Source: Bradyrhizobium stylosanthis
GTDB taxonomy: Bacteria; Pseudomonadota; Alphaproteobacteria; Rhizobiales; Xanthobacteraceae
Assembly: GCF_001641335.1 (NCBI RefSeq)
Contig: NZ_LVEM01000005.1
Coordinates: 310,001-374,000, forward strand
Reading direction: 5' to 3'
DNA length: 64,000 nucleotides
This document shows positions 1-9,242 of the stretch, in pieces. The notes under the pieces were generated by a model. The model was not told the origin of the DNA. It searched no databases and saw nothing but the letters and a program-made list of their open reading frames with translations. How positions within the stretch are numbered: position 1 is the stretch's first letter; each line of letters starts with the position of its first letter. The translations under genes and the position numbers were made by a program.

Positions 1-120
1 TATAACCCAACGGCGCGTCAGGGTTAAGAATTAGGCTTTCAATCCGGCGTCTGCTCACAGCGACTTTACAGCCGCAAGCCGCGGGCGACATCATGCCCCC
101 GAGGCAAAGGACTTTTCATT

Positions 121-564
121 ATGACATTTTCTATGGCGCGGCTCGCGAGGCGGGCCGCCATGGCATTTTTTGGACTGATCCCGCTGATCGCGCCCCCGGC
201 GCGGGCCGATCTCAGGGTCAACATCGACAAATCATCCCAGCGGATGTCGGTGCGTGTCGACGGCGCGCCGCGCTATTCCTGGCCGGTGTCGACGGGGCGC
301 AACGGCTACGGCACGCCGAGCGGCACGTTCCATCCGCAGGCGATGATGCGGCGCTACTTCTCACGCAAATACTACAATGCACCGATGCCGCACGCGATCT
401 TCTTCTATCACGGCTTCGCCATCCACGGCACGAACGACATCTCGCGCCTGGGCGGCCCGGCCTCGCATGGCTGTGTCCGCCTGCATCCCGCGCATGCGGC
501 AGCCCTGTTCGCATTGGTCCAGCGCGAGGGTGCGCGCAACACCACGATCCGCATTTCGAACTAG
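121..564 (+). CDS. L,D-transpeptidase (YkuD family), exported
   Basis: The 147-residue product has an N-terminal hydrophobic signal segment (residues about 10-29, ending in PARA) followed by one YkuD catalytic domain. The hallmark HG...SHGCVRL motif is present, with the nucleophile Cys near residue 118. Enzymes of this family form 3-3 peptidoglycan crosslinks or attach lipoproteins to peptidoglycan in the periplasm. There is no peptidoglycan-binding domain, so this is a minimal single-domain member. An AAAGGA ribosome-binding site lies 8 nt before the ATG. The gene stands alone, so its precise role (crosslinking, anchoring or amidase-like) is open. Confidence 0.88.
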   Translation: MTFSMARLARRAAMAFFGLIPLIAPPARADLRVNIDKSSQRMSVRVDGAPRYSWPVSTGRNGYGTPSGTFHPQAMMRRYFSRKYYNAPMPHAIFFYHGFAIHGTNDISRLGGPASHGCVRLHPAHAAALFALVQREGARNTTIRISN

Positions 565-921
565 GACCATCGCCGCTTTCTGCGCCGGACGGCCGCATTT
601 TTAACGGCGCGATAACCGTATCCTGCATTGACCAAAATTCGTGCGCGGCGCGGGCGATTGCCGGCGCGCGCATGCAATCGAGCGCGATTTCGTAAACGAT
701 TCAACCGAACGCGTAATTTTGCGCCAGCACGACCTCCGATCGTGATGGCCGATCAGGTTGGATGCGTCCGCCGGCGCGTCTTGCGCCTCGCAAACAGGCA
801 CGATCGGCGGCTCAACGCCTGCTCCGGCCATCGCGAGGCGGGCGAAGATTACTTTTTTTTCAGACACTTGCCTCAAGACTTCGCCCGCAAGACTTGCGTC
901 CGCAAGGCGCGACTGGGACAT
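565..921. other. Gap between L,D-transpeptidase and PAS-GGDEF-EAL gene
   Basis: An open frame runs back from the next gene to position 628, but its translation here is rich in Arg, Ala and Cys and shows no domain. An 8-9 base T run lies near 848-857. I read the stretch as leader and promoter DNA rather than coding sequence. No RNA gene or repeat was recognised. Confidence 0.4.
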
Positions 922-3123
922 GTGACGTTGAGTTTGGGGTCTCCAAAACCAAGAAAGCGAAAGCGCATATCGCTCGCCGGCCTGGCGCCGCGAAAGCCGC
1001 GCTTCGCGCGCGCGCCCCGTCCTCTGCCTGCACCCGATGAGCTCCTGCAGAGCCGCGCGGAGGCGGAAGCCGCGATCGCGGAGGCGCGCAAGTCCCATGA
1101 GCGGCTGCGCCAGGCCATCGACCTCCTGCCGCAGGGCATCGTGTTCCTGGATGCGGAGGGCCGTTACGTCCTCTGGAACAAGAAATATTCCGAGATCTAC
1201 AGCAAGACCGCCGACCTCTTCGCCGAAGGCGCGCGCCTCGAAGACACGCTGCGTGTCGGCGTCGCGCGCGGCGACTATCCCGAGGCCGAAGGCCACGAGG
1301 ACGAGTGGATCGCCGAGCGGCTGCAAAGGCTCTATCAGCCCGGCGCACGCCATGAGCAGAAGCTGGCGGACGGCCGCGTCATCATGATCGACGAGCGGCT
1401 GACCGACGACGGCGGCGTCGTCGGCCTGCGCGTCGACATCACCGAGCTGAAGCAGCGCGAGGCCTCGTTCCGCCTGCTGTTCGACGGCAATCCCGTGCCC
1501 ATGATCGTCTGCGCGCTCGACGACGAGCGCATCCTTGGCGTCAATGACGCCGCGATCGCCCATTACGGCTATAGCCGCGCCGAGTTCGAGAAGCTGACGA
1601 TACGGTCCCTGCAGGCCTTCGACAGCGAGCCGCCCTGGACCACGGACCGGTCCAGCGATGAACAGGTCGCGCGCACCTGGAAGCACGTCAAGGCCGACGG
1701 CGCCCTGATCGACCTTGCGATCTATTCCCGCGAATTGACCTATGCCGAGCGGCCCGCGGTGCTGCTGGCGCTGATGGACATCACCGAGCGCAAGCGCGCC
1801 GAGGCGCGGCTCGCCTTCATGGCGCAGCATGACGGGCTGACCGGCCTGCCGAACCGCAACCTGCTGCGCCAGCAGGCCGACGAGATGCTGCAGCATACGC
1901 GCCGCAGCCCCGAGAAGGTCGCGCTCTTGATGCTGGGGCTCGACAATTTCAAGTCGGTCAACGACACGCTGGGACACGCCGTCGGCGACAAGCTGCTGCG
2001 CGGCGTCGCCAAGCGGCTGCGCTCCACCTTGCGCGAGGAGGACGCGCTGGCGCGCCTCAACTCCGACGAGTTCGCGATCGTGCAGAGCGGCCTGACCCGG
2101 CCGGAAGATGCGGCGGGGTTGGCAAAGCGTCTGCTGGAAGCCATTTCCGATCCCTATCTGCTCGACGGCCATTCCGTGGTGATCGGTGCCTCCATCGGCA
2201 TCGCGATGGCGCCGGGCGACGGCGACGATTCCGAGAAGCTGCTCAAGAGCGCCGACATGGCGCTGTCGCGCGCCAAGCAGGACGCGCGCGGCAGCTTCGC
2301 GTTTTTCGAGGCCGCGCTCGATGCCAAGGCGCAGAGCCGCCGCAAGATCGAGGTCGAACTGCGCGACGCCATCCAGAACGACGTGCTGCGACCCTATTAC
2401 CAGCCGCTGATCGACCTCCAGAGCGGCCGCATCACCGGCTTCGAGGCGCTGGTGCGCTGGCCACATGCCGAGCGCGGCATGGTCTCGCCGGCCGAGTTCA
2501 TCCCGGTCGCCGAGGAGACCGGCCTGATCAATCCGCTCGGCGGCCTGATGCTGCGCCGGGCGTGCCAGGACGCCGCCACCTGGCCGGACGACGTCCGCGT
2601 TGCGGTCAATTTGTCGCCGCTGCAGTTCCGCAGCGGCAATCTGCTGTCGATGGTGACCGACGCGCTGAAACATTCCGGTCTGCCGCCGCGCCGGCTCGAG
2701 CTCGAAATCACCGAGACGCTGCTGCTGGAGAAGAGCGCCCAGGTGCTGGCGACGCTGCATGCGCTGCGCGCGCTCGGCGTGCGCATCTCCATGGACGATT
2801 TCGGCACCGGCTATTCCAGCCTCAGTTACTTGCGCAGCTTCCCCTTCGACAAGATCAAGATCGACCAGTCCTTCGTGCGCGATCTCGGCGCCAACCGCGA
2901 GGCGCAGGCGATCATCCGTTCCATCGTCAGCCTCGGCAAGGGCCTGGGCGTCACCATCACCGCCGAAGGCGTCGAGACCGAAGCCGAGCTGAGCTGCCTG
3001 CGCGCCGAAGGCTGCGACGAGGGCCAGGGTTTTCTGTTCAGCAAGGCGAGACCGAACGCGGAGATCATCAGCCTCCTGGCCGCGCAGCGCGGCATCGATG
3101 GGAATACGGCGCTGGTGGCGTGA
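922..3123 (+). CDS. PAS-PAS-GGDEF-EAL protein, probable c-di-GMP phosphodiesterase
   Basis: Two PAS sensor domains (about residues 50-170 and 175-295, the first starting near ERLRQAIDLLPQGIVFLDA) precede a GGDEF domain and a C-terminal EAL domain. The GGDEF site reads LNSDEF (residues about 379-384), so the two glycines are lost and cyclase activity is unlikely. The EAL site (FEALVRW, Glu near 508) and the DDFGTGYSSL loop are intact, which predicts c-di-GMP hydrolysis. No transmembrane segment is visible, so the protein is probably cytosolic. The frame is open back to an ATG at 628. I prefer the GTG at 922, just before a basic N-terminus, because the upstream translation looks non-coding. TTG codons at 928 and 934 are alternatives. 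Confidence 0.8.
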   Translation: MTLSLGSPKPRKRKRISLAGLAPRKPRFARAPRPLPAPDELLQSRAEAEAAIAEARKSHERLRQAIDLLPQGIVFLDAEGRYVLWNKKYSEIYSKTADLFAEGARLEDTLRVGVARGDYPEAEGHEDEWIAERLQRLYQPGARHEQKLADGRVIMIDERLTDDGGVVGLRVDITELKQREASFRLLFDGNPVPMIVCALDDERILGVNDAAIAHYGYSRAEFEKLTIRSLQAFDSEPPWTTDRSSDEQVARTWKHVKADGALIDLAIYSRELTYAERPAVLLALMDITERKRAEARLAFMAQHDGLTGLPNRNLLRQQADEMLQHTRRSPEKVALLMLGLDNFKSVNDTLGHAVGDKLLRGVAKRLRSTLREEDALARLNSDEFAIVQSGLTRPEDAAGLAKRLLEAISDPYLLDGHSVVIGASIGIAMAPGDGDDSEKLLKSADMALSRAKQDARGSFAFFEAALDAKAQSRRKIEVELRDAIQNDVLRPYYQPLIDLQSGRITGFEALVRWPHAERGMVSPAEFIPVAEETGLINPLGGLMLRRACQDAATWPDDVRVAVNLSPLQFRSGNLLSMVTDALKHSGLPPRRLELEITETLLLEKSAQVLATLHALRALGVRISMDDFGTGYSSLSYLRSFPFDKIKIDQSFVRDLGANREAQAIIRSIVSLGKGLGVTITAEGVETEAELSCLRAEGCDEGQGFLFSKARPNAEIISLLAAQRGIDGNTALVA

Positions 3124-3125
3124 GT

Positions 3126-3268
3126 TCTTACCTCGCCCCGCTTGCGGGGAGAGGTCGGATTGCATCGCAGATGCAATCTGGGTGAGGGGGTACAGGCCTC
3201 ACGGACTTCTCATCCGTGGAGCGAGCCCCTCACCCCAACCCTCTCCCCGTAAGAACGGGGCGAGGGAG
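3126..3268. repeat. Intergenic palindromic repeat, copy 1 (CTCACCCCAACCCTCTCCCC type)
   Basis: Opposing arms carry cctcgccccg...cggggagagg and ccctcaccccaaccctctcc followed by gtaagaacggggcgaggg, so the element can fold into a long hairpin. A second copy in the opposite orientation lies at 45455-45600. It sits between convergent genes and may also help end transcription. This kind of element is common in Bradyrhizobium intergenic DNA. Confidence 0.85.
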
Positions 3269-3295
3269 CACATCTTCAGCGCGGCCGCTGTCTTG

Positions 3296-5260
3296 CTAAG
3301 CCGCCCGCAGTCCCGCCAGGAACGTATCCACGCTCTGCCGTAGCGCAGACGCATGTTGCCCGAGCTCGCCCGACGCCACCATCACATTCCCCGCCAGCGC
3401 GCGCGACTGGTCCGCTGACTGGCTGGCGCCGGCGACATTGGCCGAGACGTCGGTGGTGCCGGCGGAGGCCTGCTGCACGCTGCGGGCGATCTCGCGCGTC
3501 GCAGAACCCTGTTCCTCGACGGCGGCGGCAATCGTTGTGGCGATGCCGCTGATCTCGCGGATGGTGTCGCTGATGCCGGAGATCGCGGTGACGCAATTGC
3601 CGGTGGCGGCCTGGATTGCCGAGACCTGGCTGGCGATCTCGTCGGTCGCCTTCGCGGTCTGGCTGGCGAGCCCCTTCACCTCCGCGGCGACGACGGCAAA
3701 GCCGCGGCCGGCTTCGCCCGCACGCGCGGCCTCGATGGTGGCGTTGAGCGCCAGAAGGTTGGTCTGACTCGCGATCTCGCTGATCAGCCGCAGCACGTCG
3801 CCGATGCGCTCGGCGGAGGCGGCAAGGCTCGTGACCATCTCGGTGGTCTCGGTCGCCTTGATCACGGCATTGCTGGCGACCTGGCTGGAATGGGTGACCT
3901 GGCGGCCGATCTCGCTGACCGACGAGGCGAGTTCCTCGGTTGCCGCCGCGACCGCATTGACGCTGGTCGAGGCTTCCTCGGAGGCCGTCGCTGCGGCCGA
4001 GGCGCGCTGCGAGGTGCCGTTGACGCTGGTCGTGATCTCGCCGGCGACGCTCTGCATGCCCTCGGTCGCCTTTGCGACCGCGGCCACTACGCCCTTGACG
4101 TCGGCCTCGAAACGATCGGCCATCTGGCGCTGCAACACCTGTTTCTCGATTTCTGCCTTGGCCTTGTCCGCCTCCTGCGCTTCGCGCAAGGCGCCGGCTT
4201 CGAGCATGTTCTGACGGAACACGTCCACGGCCTTGGCCATGGTGCCGAGCTCGTCCGGACGCTCGCTGCCGGGAATGGTGACGCTGGTGTCGCCGCTCGA
4301 CAGCCGGTTCATCACGGCGGTGATCGCGGTCAGCGGCCGCGACAATCCGCGTCCGAGCAGGAACGCCAGCAGGACGGCGGCGGTGAGGATCGCGACCGTG
4401 CCGAGGATCAGGTTGCGCTCCGCGGTGGAGAAGGCGGCCTCGTACTCCGTCGTGTCCTTGATGATCTCGAGCACGCCGACCGGCTGGCCCGCATAATTCT
4501 TGATCGGGCCGGCATAGACCGCGACCGGATGGCCGTCGAGTTCGGCCTCGCGCAGCAGCGGCGCGCCGTCGATCGCGGCCTTCAACTCGTCGGGCTTGGC
4601 GACCGCGTTCTCGCCGAAGGTGGAGGACAGCTTGTTGAGGTTCTTGCCGTCGACCGAATAGACCGCGAGGTCGATGCCGAAGCGCTTCTTGGCGCGGTCG
4701 ACGAATTCCTTGCCGAAGGCGGCGCCGACGTCGACATTGGCGATGTTCTTGCCGTCGCGCACGATCGTGGTCATGCCGAAGATGCCGAGCGCTTCGCGGC
4801 CGGGCTCGACGCCGACGATCTGCCGGCCGGTCTTGAGCGCCTCGACCACGGTGGCGCGGCGCGAGGAGACGTCGTCACCGAAGGTCTTCGGGGTGTGGAC
4901 GCGATAGAACGAGATCGCCGGCGGAAGCTGGAAGGTGATCAGCGGGATGCCCTGCGCCTTCAGCGCCTTGTTGGCGTCGCCGAGCAGCACGCCGAGCGCG
5001 TCGCGGTCGCCCTTGGCGATGGCGTCGCCGACCGGCGGCAGCGCCGCGATCGCGGCGGACACGGCCAGTGCCGACCGCCCCTCGTAATCGATCGCCGCGA
5101 TCACGCTGTCATATTGCAGCTTGAGCTGCTGATCGAGCGCGAGCCGTGTCAGCGCCCGCTGCTGGGTGATCGAGAAGCCGGAGAGGATGGCGCAGGCCAC
5201 CGCGACGGTGAGTGCGATGGCGAGGATCAGGCGGGCGGCAATCGACTTGATCTTGAACAT
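3296..5260 (-). CDS. Methyl-accepting chemotaxis protein
   Basis: The product (about 654 residues from the chosen start) is a membrane chemoreceptor. It has an N-terminal TM helix (LILAIALTVAVACAILSG), a Cache-like periplasmic sensor of about 240 residues, and a second TM (ILGTVAILTAAVLLAFLLG). A HAMP domain and a C-terminal MCP signalling domain follow, with the hairpin tip motif EIASQTNLLALNATIEAARA. It should sense a small ligand and control the CheA kinase. The start at MFKIKSIAARL (ATG at 5260, with a GGGA box upstream) gives a normal TM1. The longer frame to 5326 adds residues that do not look like a signal anchor. No che genes are adjacent, so it is an orphan receptor. Confidence 0.9.
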   Translation of the reverse strand: MFKIKSIAARLILAIALTVAVACAILSGFSITQQRALTRLALDQQLKLQYDSVIAAIDYEGRSALAVSAAIAALPPVGDAIAKGDRDALGVLLGDANKALKAQGIPLITFQLPPAISFYRVHTPKTFGDDVSSRRATVVEALKTGRQIVGVEPGREALGIFGMTTIVRDGKNIANVDVGAAFGKEFVDRAKKRFGIDLAVYSVDGKNLNKLSSTFGENAVAKPDELKAAIDGAPLLREAELDGHPVAVYAGPIKNYAGQPVGVLEIIKDTTEYEAAFSTAERNLILGTVAILTAAVLLAFLLGRGLSRPLTAITAVMNRLSSGDTSVTIPGSERPDELGTMAKAVDVFRQNMLEAGALREAQEADKAKAEIEKQVLQRQMADRFEADVKGVVAAVAKATEGMQSVAGEITTSVNGTSQRASAAATASEEASTSVNAVAAATEELASSVSEIGRQVTHSSQVASNAVIKATETTEMVTSLAASAERIGDVLRLISEIASQTNLLALNATIEAARAGEAGRGFAVVAAEVKGLASQTAKATDEIASQVSAIQAATGNCVTAISGISDTIREISGIATTIAAAVEEQGSATREIARSVQQASAGTTDVSANVAGASQSADQSRALAGNVMVASGELGQHASALRQSVDTFLAGLRAA

Positions 5261-5452
5261 CAAAAATTCCCAGGCATTTCCAAATCTTGCTTTGGTGGAA
5301 AGGTCCCAGAAATTGCTTAACAACAAGGACGACGCTGCCCCCGTGTTTCAACGGAAACGCACCCGTCCTTTTGCATGACTCAATGCAGCGGACGCATGGA
5401 AGCTGTGGTCGTTCGTCGCAAGTCGTGACAATGCGCCGCGGTCCGCCGGCGA

Positions 5453-6625
5453 CTATCGGTTTTCGGCAAGGATCATCTTACCGACATCCTCGTAATGCGT
5501 ATCCCGCGCCTGGATCTGCTGCGCGATCGCGTGCATGTCGCGAAAGCGCCGTTCGAACGGATTGCTGCGGAACACGGCGGTCGCGCCGGCCATGTGATAG
5601 GCGGCGTCGACCACCTTCGCCGATTGATGGATGGTCCAGGTCGCGGCCAGGCGGACCGCGCTGCGATGCGCCGCGCTGAATTCGCCGGTGGCATTGAGGT
5701 CGCGCCACATCGCATTTGCGGTGGCATAGAGATAGGCGCGCGCGGCGCGCAAATCGCCCTCGGTGCGGCCGATCAGGCCCTGGACCGCTCCGTTGTCGCG
5801 CATGGCGCCGGCTGCGAGCGACTGGTGTTTTCCGCGCGCCAGCGCGATGGCCGCATCCAGCGTGGCACGCGCGACGCCGAGCGAAACCGCGGCAAAGCCG
5901 AGGCTGAAGCTCGATCCGGTGCCGATCCTGTAGACCGGGCCCTTCTCAATCAGCGCATGCGGCACGTCGCGGAACGCGGTGAACCGCTCGGGGATGAAGA
6001 GGTCGCTCACTTCATACGAGTCGGTGCCGGTGCCGGCGAGCCCGATCGCCTGCCAGACGTCGTGCAGCACGGCGCTCGCGACCGGAAACAGGATGGTGCG
6101 CACCTCCGGCGAGCCGTCTGCGTTTTTGCGCGGCGTCCCGTTGCTGCCGAGGATGCGCACATGCGCCCCCAGCCAGCTCGCCTGCCGCGAGCCCGACGCA
6201 AAATCCCAGCGTGCCGTGACGCGATAGCCGCCCTCGACGCTGCGCGCCTGATGCGCGATCGCGCCCCAGGCGAGGATACCGGGCGCGGTGTTGAAGATCT
6301 CGTGCGCGGTATCGCGGTCGAGCGATGCTGCGATCATCGCGCAGACGCTGCACTGGCCGAGACACCAGGCCGTGGAGGCATCCGCCTTCGCGATCTCCTC
6401 CAGCATCTGCATGAACGTTTCGATCGGCGCTTCCGCGCCGCCGAGGCTCTGCGGCAGCAGCGCGCGATAAAGTCCGTTCTCGATGAGGACGGAGACCACG
6501 GCAGGCGTCAGCCGCCGCGTGCGTTCGATCTCGTCGGCTTCGCCTGCGATCAGCGGCGCGAGCGCGCGGGCACGTTCGATCAGGCTGACGCCGGGAGTTG
6601 CGTTCATACGCATTTTCTCGCCCAT
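5453..6625 (-). CDS. Acyl-CoA dehydrogenase-like flavoprotein (group D monooxygenase type)
   Basis: The 390-residue protein has the acyl-CoA dehydrogenase fold: an N-terminal helical domain (IERARALAPLIAGEADEIER), a central beta domain and a C-terminal helical domain of the Acyl-CoA_dh_2 type. It most resembles the flavin-dependent hydroxylase or desulfurisation branch (HsaA/DszC-like) rather than true beta-oxidation dehydrogenases, because no CoA-specific context or catalytic Glu motif was recognised. Such enzymes use reduced FMN or FAD from a partner reductase, and none is encoded nearby. The substrate cannot be inferred. ATG codons at 6613 and 6607 are alternative starts. Confidence 0.72.
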   Translation of the reverse strand: MGEKMRMNATPGVSLIERARALAPLIAGEADEIERTRRLTPAVVSVLIENGLYRALLPQSLGGAEAPIETFMQMLEEIAKADASTAWCLGQCSVCAMIAASLDRDTAHEIFNTAPGILAWGAIAHQARSVEGGYRVTARWDFASGSRQASWLGAHVRILGSNGTPRKNADGSPEVRTILFPVASAVLHDVWQAIGLAGTGTDSYEVSDLFIPERFTAFRDVPHALIEKGPVYRIGTGSSFSLGFAAVSLGVARATLDAAIALARGKHQSLAAGAMRDNGAVQGLIGRTEGDLRAARAYLYATANAMWRDLNATGEFSAAHRSAVRLAATWTIHQSAKVVDAAYHMAGATAVFRSNPFERRFRDMHAIAQQIQARDTHYEDVGKMILAENR

Positions 6626-6644
6626 TCTGTCGTGAGACGTGGTC

Positions 6645-7613
6645 CTACTCTATCACCTCGTCCGCAAATGCCAGCAGACCGGGCGGGATCTCGAGGTTCA
6701 GCGTTTTTGCGACCTTCAGGTTGATCACGAACTCAAACCTGGTGGGCTGCCAGATCGGCAGGTCGGCCGGCCTGTCGCCGCTGAGAATGCGGCCGGCATA
6801 AATCCCGCCTTGCCGAAATGCATCGGTCAGACTGTTGCCGTAGCTCATCAAGCCGCCGGCGTCGGCAAAATCGCGCCAGGGATACATTGCAGGCATGGCG
6901 CTACGCGCCGCCAGATCAACGACACGGCGGCGCTCGAGATTGAAGAGGCGGTCGGAGGTGACAAGCAGCGCGCTCGCGCGATGTTCGACGGATCTCGCAA
7001 ACGCCGTTTCGAGTTCGGCGAGATTTCGCGCTTCGAGAATCAGCAGCTGCAGCCCCGAGGACGATGCCGCCGATCGCAATGCCGTGACATCCGCATTCGG
7101 GTTGTCCGGGTTGATCAGGGCGGCAACCAGGGACATGTGGGGCAGAAGCGCGTGCAGCAGTTCGAACCGCTTCGGCTCCAGCGCGCTGGCCTGGAACGCC
7201 ACCCCGGTCGCGTTGCCGCCCGGGCGATTGATGGACGATGCAAGACCCATTGCAACGGGATCGAGACCTACCACGAACACGATGGGAATGTCCGACGTCG
7301 TCGCTTTGGCGGCCAGCGCCCCGCCATTATCCGCGGTGAAGATCAGAGCAACACGCCTGCGCACCAATTCGGCTGCGGCGTCTCGCAGCTCTTCGTTGGC
7401 GTTTGGCCAGCGTCCCACGATGGAAATGTTTTGGCCCTCGACAAATCTCATCTGCTTGAGGCCGCGACGAAACGCTTCCGCGAACGTTTCCGTGCCGGCG
7501 CTTGGACGGTTGAGGGAACCGATCACCGGCATCGACGATTTCTGTGCCTGGGCCGCCGACGACAAGGTCATTGCCGCAGCGCCCAGGCCGGTCATGAATT
7601 CGCGCCGTTTCAT
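6645..7613 (-). CDS. ABC-type substrate-binding protein (ABC_sub_bind / TrpX-like family)
   Basis: The product begins with a twin-arginine-like signal (MKRREFMTGLGAAAMTLSSA, ending AQA), followed by a periplasmic-binding-protein fold starting MPVIGSLNRPSAGTETFAEAF. Family features include RGLKQMRFVEGQNI and the GLDPVAMGLASSINRPGGN segment. Members are numerous in Bradyrhizobium and often occur without cognate permease or ATPase, as here. The ligand is unknown. The ATG at 7613 is preferred over 7643 because it places the signal peptide at the N-terminus. Confidence 0.82.
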   Translation of the reverse strand: MKRREFMTGLGAAAMTLSSAAQAQKSSMPVIGSLNRPSAGTETFAEAFRRGLKQMRFVEGQNISIVGRWPNANEELRDAAAELVRRRVALIFTADNGGALAAKATTSDIPIVFVVGLDPVAMGLASSINRPGGNATGVAFQASALEPKRFELLHALLPHMSLVAALINPDNPNADVTALRSAASSSGLQLLILEARNLAELETAFARSVEHRASALLVTSDRLFNLERRRVVDLAARSAMPAMYPWRDFADAGGLMSYGNSLTDAFRQGGIYAGRILSGDRPADLPIWQPTRFEFVINLKVAKTLNLEIPPGLLAFADEVIE

Positions 7614-7823
7614 GCGTGTGACCTTGGAAAGGTCTTGGACCAACCGAAAGTCGAGGTGCCGACGATGCAGACCGGGCGAAAGGAGACCGCCCGGCCGTCG
7701 TTGGCTCGCGAGCCATTGAGCCTAGTTTGCCGGTGCGTCGGCCCCGTGACAATGATCCTCTTGTCGCCGCCGCCGCAAGAGGCCCGCGGCTCGGTCTTGC
7801 AGCCGTTCGCGGCGTGGAACCAG

Positions 7824-8231
7824 CTATCGCTTGACTGGATCGGAGACCGGCTTCCCCTTCTCGACCACGAATACGTTGAAGGTCTTTGCGGTGCCGCTTG
7901 CCTTGTTGTTCGCCTCGTGAACCACGCCGGGTTCGTTGTGGTAGGACTGACCCGCCGTATAGGTCTTGGCTTCGCTGCCGTCCTTCCGGCCAACCACTTC
8001 GCCTTCGAGCACGGTCGTGTATTCGTCGCCGGGATGCGTATGGAGGCCGGTGCCGGAGCCGGGCGGCCATTCGACGATCACGGAGATGACTTCCTTGTCC
8101 GGCTGCCCCGTCAGCGGCTCCTTCTGCAGCGGGGTCACTTTCAGCTTTGGAGCCTCCTGTGCGAGAGCGGCAGGCGCCATTGCAACGGTCGCGACCAACG
8201 CAATAGACGACAACAAATGAGCGAGCTTCAT
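7824..8231 (-). CDS. Secreted small cupin-domain protein
   Basis: The 135-residue product starts MKLAHLLSSIALVATVAMAP with a cleavable signal (ALAQ), followed by one cupin barrel. The metal-binding cupin motif is visible as GTGLHTHPGDEYTTVLEGE, with a later NEPGVVHE segment carrying the second-motif His. Single-domain cupins of this sort may be dioxygenases, isomerases or binding proteins, and the reaction here is not predictable. A strong GGGGGAG ribosome-binding site precedes ATG 8231. The open frame extending to 8471 has no signal-like N-terminus and is rejected. Confidence 0.82.
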   Translation of the reverse strand: MKLAHLLSSIALVATVAMAPAALAQEAPKLKVTPLQKEPLTGQPDKEVISVIVEWPPGSGTGLHTHPGDEYTTVLEGEVVGRKDGSEAKTYTAGQSYHNEPGVVHEANNKASGTAKTFNVFVVEKGKPVSDPVKR

Positions 8232-8427
8232 CGAGATCTCCCCCAGTTTGATAAAGACAAAAAGACAGACGTCAATTTCATGGAAACGCGACCAGACTAT
8301 TCGTCGCGATGCCTGTTGCCAAGGCCGTCGGGTGCGGGCCCGGCGATCACGCTCGCGGGCAATCGCGTCATGGCAAGTTTTCGCGTCTTCCTCTACGATC
8401 CCTCGAGCGAGTTCGGGAGATGCCGGG

Positions 8428-9117
8428 ATGCGAACCATTGGCCTTATCGGGGGCATGAGCTGGGAGAGCACCGCGCTCTATTACAAGCTCATCAACGAGC
8501 GCGTCCGCGACCGCATGGGCAAGCTGCATTCGGCCCCGCTGCTGATGTACTCCTACGACTTTCAGGGCATCAAGGAGATGCAATATGCCGGCCGCTGGGA
8601 CGAGGCGGCGGCCAGCCTTGCGGAGGTCGCGCAGCGCCTTGAAGGCGCCGGCGCGCGGGCGATCGTGCTGTGCACCAACACGATGCACAAGCTGGCGCCC
8701 GAGATCGTGCCGAATCTGACCATTCCCTTCATCCATATCGGCGACGCCACGGCGGAGCGCATCCGGTCCAAAGGCTACCGGCGCGTCGGGCTGCTCGGCA
8801 CCAAATTCACGATGGAGGAAGACTTCTACATCGATCGGCTGCGCGCCCACGACCTCGACGTCCTGGTGCCTCCCGCAGACGCGCGAGCCGACGTGAACCG
8901 CATCATCTACGACGAGCTGTGTCTCGGAAACGTCACCGCTCCCTCGCGCCGCCGCTATCAGGAGGTGATGGCGGCGCTCGTCGCAGGCGGTGCCGAGTGC
9001 ATCATCCTCGGCTGCACCGAGATCACGATGCTGGTCGGTGCGGACGACACGTCGGTCGAGACATTCGACACGACGGCGATTCACGCTGAGACCGCGGCCG
9101 ATTTCGCGATTCTGTGA
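8428..9117 (+). CDS. Aspartate/glutamate racemase family protein
   Basis: The 229-residue protein starts MRTIGLIGGMSWESTALYYK, typical of the aspartate racemase (Asp_Glu_race, YgeA-like) family. Both catalytic cysteines are present: Cys82 in LCTNTMH and Cys196 in ILGCTEI. These act as the two acid-base residues of cofactor-independent amino acid racemisation. The ATG at 8428 gives the conserved N-terminus, whereas the longer frame from 8248 overlaps the promoter region of the divergent cupin gene. No amino acid transporter is linked. Substrate could be aspartate, glutamate or another acidic amino acid. Confidence 0.88.
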   Translation: MRTIGLIGGMSWESTALYYKLINERVRDRMGKLHSAPLLMYSYDFQGIKEMQYAGRWDEAAASLAEVAQRLEGAGARAIVLCTNTMHKLAPEIVPNLTIPFIHIGDATAERIRSKGYRRVGLLGTKFTMEEDFYIDRLRAHDLDVLVPPADARADVNRIIYDELCLGNVTAPSRRRYQEVMAALVAGGAECIILGCTEITMLVGADDTSVETFDTTAIHAETAADFAIL

Positions 9118-9242
9118 TGGCGATGCCGGCGGGTGCGCTTGCTGACTTCGTCCAGGCGCAGTGATAGCATGCGCCTCGTCGCCGGCCTGCGGGTTTGTTC
9201 TCGTACGCGCACCCGCAAAGAGCGTGTGGGGAGGCAAGTCCA

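Noticed and set aside
601..3165. 854-codon minus-strand frame opposite the PAS-GGDEF-EAL gene
   Set aside because: It is a shadow of the coding strand in GC-rich DNA; its translation has no domain, whereas the plus strand shows PAS, GGDEF and EAL motifs.
3890..5320. 476-codon plus-strand frame opposite the chemoreceptor
   Set aside because: Translation is Gly/Arg/Asp-rich without domains, while the minus strand has HAMP and MCP motifs.
7757..7782. Hairpin cctcttg...caagagg upstream of the orphan ABC binding-protein gene
   Set aside because: There is no T run on either strand and a 12-nt loop, so a terminator call is not supported.
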